In this document: piece by piece, positions 61,270-64,000 of the stretch
How positions within the stretch are numbered: the first letter of the stretch is position 1
How the letters are laid out: every line of letters starts with the position of its first letter
Origin: Arthrobacter sp. V1I9
GTDB lineage: Bacteria > Actinomycetota > Actinomycetes > Actinomycetales > Micrococcaceae
Length of the DNA: 64,000 nt
NCBI RefSeq assembly: GCF_030817075.1
Contig: NZ_JAUSYU010000001.1
Span: 1,426,001-1,490,000 of the forward strand
Reading direction: 5' to 3'
Notes under the pieces: model-generated
Database searches by the model: none
Told to the model about the DNA's origin: nothing
The model's input: only the letters and a program-made list of their open reading frames with translations
Program-made: the position numbers and the translations under genes

Positions 61270-62278
61270 GGTTGCCGCCAACGCGCAAGCGATGAAGAGG
61301 TGGCTGGGCAAGGCTGAGACCGTCCTTGGAAACCACAGCGACCGCCTCAATGCCATCAATATCTTCCCGGTGGCTGATGGCGACACCGGCACGAACCTCT
61401 ACCTCACCGTCCGCGCCGCCGCCCAGTCTGCTGCGGCGGCCGGGGACCAGCCCGCACAACTGGACGTGGGCGCCGTCCTGGCCAGTGCCGGCCAGGCGGC
61501 CATGGAGGAGGCAAGGGGCAACTCCGGCACCCTGTTCTCAGTGTTCCTCTGCGCCGCGGCTGAGCCCCTGACAGGTCACACCCGGCTGACCTCCACACTG
61601 CTGGCAGCTGCCCTGAACCGCGCCCAGATCCGGGCGTGGTCAGCGCTCAGCGATCCGGTCCCCGGAACGATGCTTTCAGTCATGGAGGCTGCTGCGCGGG
61701 CCGCAGCGGCCGTGGATGCGGGGCAGAACGGCGATGACAGCAACCACGCCCTGGGCCTTGCCCTTGATGCCGCCGTCGAAGCTGCCCTTGCTGCCGTCAT
61801 CCGTACTGAGGACCAGTTGGACGCACTGACGTCCGCGCACGTGGTGGATGCCGGCGGAGTGGGAATGCTCCTGATCCTGGACTGCCTCCGGTCCGCTGTC
61901 CTGGGCGAGGAACTCCAAAGCGAGCTCCTTGACGGGCTGCACGGTTATGACGTGTCCGATCCCCATATCCACACAGCCTTGCCTGATGACGACGGCGTCG
62001 AAGTCATGTGCACCATCAACCTCTCGCCGCTGAACGCCGCAACGCTCCGGCAGCAGCTTGACGAGATCGGCGAGTCGGTCATTATGAGCCAGGTGGGCAG
62101 CAGCCCCGACAGCGACGGGAACTACCGCTGGCGGGTCCACGTCCACGTTCCTGCTCCTGAACCGGCTGTTGCCATCATCCGGTCCCTCGGCGAGCCGGTC
62201 CAGATCAGTATCAGCGAACTTGCCCTGCCGCAGGAACCGCACACGGATGCAGTGAACTCCAGTGGGCATGAGCGCTGA
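61259..62278 (+). CDS. DAK2/DhaL-domain protein, short FakA/YloV-like
   Basis: A 339-residue protein. The DhaL kinase-like domain (about 10-200) shows NAINIFPVADGDTGTNLYLT and EEARGNSGTLFS, the nucleotide and Mg site of dihydroxyacetone kinases and of fatty-acid kinase FakA. A middle domain (about 230-330) follows. The C-terminal domain of FakA that binds FakB is absent: FakA is about 550 residues. The start is taken as TTG at 61259 inside thiL; ATG 61292 is an alternative. It overlaps recG by 11 bp. Confidence 0.8.
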   Translation: MHTKVAANAQAMKRWLGKAETVLGNHSDRLNAINIFPVADGDTGTNLYLTVRAAAQSAAAAGDQPAQLDVGAVLASAGQAAMEEARGNSGTLFSVFLCAAAEPLTGHTRLTSTLLAAALNRAQIRAWSALSDPVPGTMLSVMEAAARAAAAVDAGQNGDDSNHALGLALDAAVEAALAAVIRTEDQLDALTSAHVVDAGGVGMLLILDCLRSAVLGEELQSELLDGLHGYDVSDPHIHTALPDDDGVEVMCTINLSPLNAATLRQQLDEIGESVIMSQVGSSPDSDGNYRWRVHVHVPAPEPAVAIIRSLGEPVQISISELALPQEPHTDAVNSSGHER

Positions 62279-64000
62279 ACTGGACCTTGCGCTGGAACGG
62301 CGGCTTGGCAAACGTTCCGCGGCGGTCATCGAAAAGCATCTGGGCATCACCACGGTGGACGGCCTGTTGAACTACTTCCCGCGCCGCTACATGAACCGCG
62401 GCGAGCTGACGCCCATCAGCGACATCCCCCTCGACGAGGAAGTCACCCTCATTGCCCGGGTGCTGTCCAGCAGCACCCGTAACATGCAGGCACGCCGCGG
62501 GACCATCACCGACGTCGTGATTTCCGACGACGACGGGCAGCAAGGGCTTCGACTGGTAGGCGGCACAGACTACCGCGGCAAAGTCCCGGGCACCCTCAAA
62601 ATCAGCTTCTTCAACGGGTACAAAGCGAAAACTGAACTCCTGCCGGGACGCCGGGCCCTGTTCTCCGGAAAAGTCACCAGCTTCAAGGGAACCCTGGGCC
62701 TCACCAACCCCGATTTCCAGCTCCTTGATGAAGACCCGTTCAGCGATGCCGGCCAGGACCCGGAAAAGCTCGCGGCCATGCCCGTTCCGGTCTACCCTGC
62801 GACGTCCAAGCTTCCCAGCTGGAAGATCCAGAAGGCCGTTTCAACACTGCTTGAAACCGTGGACCTTGACGCCCTGCCCGATCCCGTCCCGGACTCCGTC
62901 GCCGCACGCGAGGGATTCCTGCCGCTCGCCCAGGCGTACCGGCTCATCCATGCTCCGGAAGCCCCTGACGACTGGCGGCGGGCACGGGACCGGCTGCGGT
63001 ACCACGAAGCGCTCGTGCTGCAGTCCGCGCTGGCCCGGCGCCGCGCGCAGCTGGCCGCGGAGGAAGCCACTGCACGCCGGCCTGTCGCTGACGGCCTGCT
63101 TGCCGCCTTTGACGCAAACCTTCCTTTCACCCTCACCGCCGGGCAGGCTGCCATCGGGAAGACCTTCGAAGCGGAACTGGCCCGCGACTCCCCGATGAAC
63201 CGGTTGCTGCAGGGCGAAGTGGGGTCCGGCAAGACCGTCGTGGCGCTGCGGGCCATGCTGCAGGTGGTGGACGCCGGGGGACAGGCGGCGCTGCTGGCCC
63301 CCACCGAGGTCCTCGCGGCGCAGCACTTCGAGTCGATCCGCCGCGCACTGGGGCCGCTCTCCAGGGACGGCCTGCTGGGAGGGCTCGACGACGCCTCTGT
63401 CCAGGTCACGCTGCTGACAGGCTCAATGCCCACTGCGGCACGGAAGCAGGCTCTGCTCGACGCAGCCTCCGGGACGGCCGGGATCATCATCGGCACCCAT
63501 GCCCTGCTCAGCGGCAACGTCACGTTCTACGATCTTGGCCTGATCGTGGTGGATGAGCAGCACCGCTTCGGCGTGGAGCAACGGGATGCGCTCCGGGCCA
63601 AAGCCAGGAAACCGCCCCACCTGCTGGTCATGACCGCCACGCCCATCCCGCGCACCGTTGCCATGACGGTGTTCGGAGATCTCGAAACGTCGGTTCTGGA
63701 CGAGCTTCCCGCGGGCCGGGCACCCATCAGCACGCACCTGGTGGGGCTTGCGGAAAATCCCGCCTGGGCCGGCCGCATCTGGGCCCGTTCCCGCGAGGAA
63801 ATCGAAGCCGGACACCAGGTGTACGTCGTTTGTCCAAAGATCGGGACCGACGACGACGGCGACTTCACCCCCGGGGAAGCCGATATGGCTGAGGGGGCCG
63901 AGGGTGAAAGCGGACGGGAACTCGCGTCAGTGACCGCCGTCGTCGAACAACTCCTGGACGAACCCGCCCTGGCGGGGGTTCCACTGGCACCGCTGCATGG
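62268..64000 (+). CDS. recG: ATP-dependent DNA helicase RecG, 3' end outside window
   Basis: 577 codons are present without interruption; the usual length is about 700-740. The N-terminal wedge domain with an OB fold (about 55-150) is followed by the helicase core: Walker A GEVGSGKT near 316-323, DEQH at about 429-432, and MTATPIPRT. It remodels stalled forks and branch intermediates. The ATG at 62268 lies in the end of the DAK2 gene; the frame runs to the last base (LHG). The insert between DPFSDAG and VPVYPATS matches the actinobacterial form. Confidence 0.94.
   Translation, partial: MSAELDLALERRLGKRSAAVIEKHLGITTVDGLLNYFPRRYMNRGELTPISDIPLDEEVTLIARVLSSSTRNMQARRGTITDVVISDDDGQQGLRLVGGTDYRGKVPGTLKISFFNGYKAKTELLPGRRALFSGKVTSFKGTLGLTNPDFQLLDEDPFSDAGQDPEKLAAMPVPVYPATSKLPSWKIQKAVSTLLETVDLDALPDPVPDSVAAREGFLPLAQAYRLIHAPEAPDDWRRARDRLRYHEALVLQSALARRRAQLAAEEATARRPVADGLLAAFDANLPFTLTAGQAAIGKTFEAELARDSPMNRLLQGEVGSGKTVVALRAMLQVVDAGGQAALLAPTEVLAAQHFESIRRALGPLSRDGLLGGLDDASVQVTLLTGSMPTAARKQALLDAASGTAGIIIGTHALLSGNVTFYDLGLIVVDEQHRFGVEQRDALRAKARKPPHLLVMTATPIPRTVAMTVFGDLETSVLDELPAGRAPISTHLVGLAENPAWAGRIWARSREEIEAGHQVYVVCPKIGTDDDGDFTPGEADMAEGAEGESGRELASVTAVVEQLLDEPALAGVPLAPLH

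Overview
The window looks like chromosome of a high-GC actinobacterium of the Micrococcaceae, most like Arthrobacter or Pseudarthrobacter. This rests on gene content and order (nrtR-nadABC next to a cysteine desulfurase, ilvBNC-serA, ndgR/leuCD, murA-plsC-gpsA-ddl-thiL-recG), frequent GTG starts, GC-rich hairpin terminators and protein wording; no database was searched. No phage, insertion sequence, CRISPR array or clear foreign island was seen. It is mostly housekeeping chromosome.

Layout. 1-5.4 kb: an IclR regulator divergent from an MHS-type transporter, then a phosphoribosyltransferase, an alpha/beta hydrolase and an amino-acid permease. 5.6-11.6 kb: an NAD biosynthesis operon with its own NrtR-type regulator and a palindromic operator, plus a cysteine desulfurase. 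11.6-14.1 kb: a DUF1684 protein, a lipoprotein and a transglutaminase-like protein. 14.1-20.6 kb (minus strand): MarR and a luciferase-like monooxygenase with a perfect MarR-type palindrome, an RND transporter and malate:quinone oxidoreductase. 20.7-26.3 kb: an orphan solute-binding lipoprotein, a fasciclin lipoprotein, tRNA-Leu, peroxiredoxin, another MarR, tRNA-Lys and a membrane-anchored protein with a sunset-like C-terminus.

26.6-42.9 kb is dominated by branched-chain amino acid synthesis: ilvD, a leader peptide and attenuator before ilvBN-ilvC, serA, then an FtsX-type ABC exporter, metG, an unusual duplicated-domain surface protein, leuB and ilvE. 43-47.6 kb holds a metallo-beta-lactamase protein, an FAH-family protein, gltX and a HAD phosphatase. 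Next come tRNA-Gln and tRNA-Glu and a translationally coupled pair of membrane GTPases. 52-55.1 kb holds an NdgR/LtbR-type regulator divergent from leuCD. 55.3-64 kb is the murA-plsC-gpsA-ddl-thiL-DAK2-recG envelope, cofactor and repair cluster; recG runs off the right edge.

Regulation. Branched-chain synthesis shows two layers: an 18-bp box shared by the ndgR/leuC and ilvD promoters (16 of 18 bases identical), and ribosome-mediated attenuation ahead of ilvB. NAD synthesis appears autoregulated by NrtR.

Quality warning. Eight genes (iclR, nadB, marR, the luciferase-like gene, the RND gene, mqo, gltX, murA) carry nine +1 frameshifts, each explained by one extra base and most of them in a GGG or CCC run. 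Because gltX and murA are essential, these are almost certainly sequence errors. Such genes are given here as single spans.
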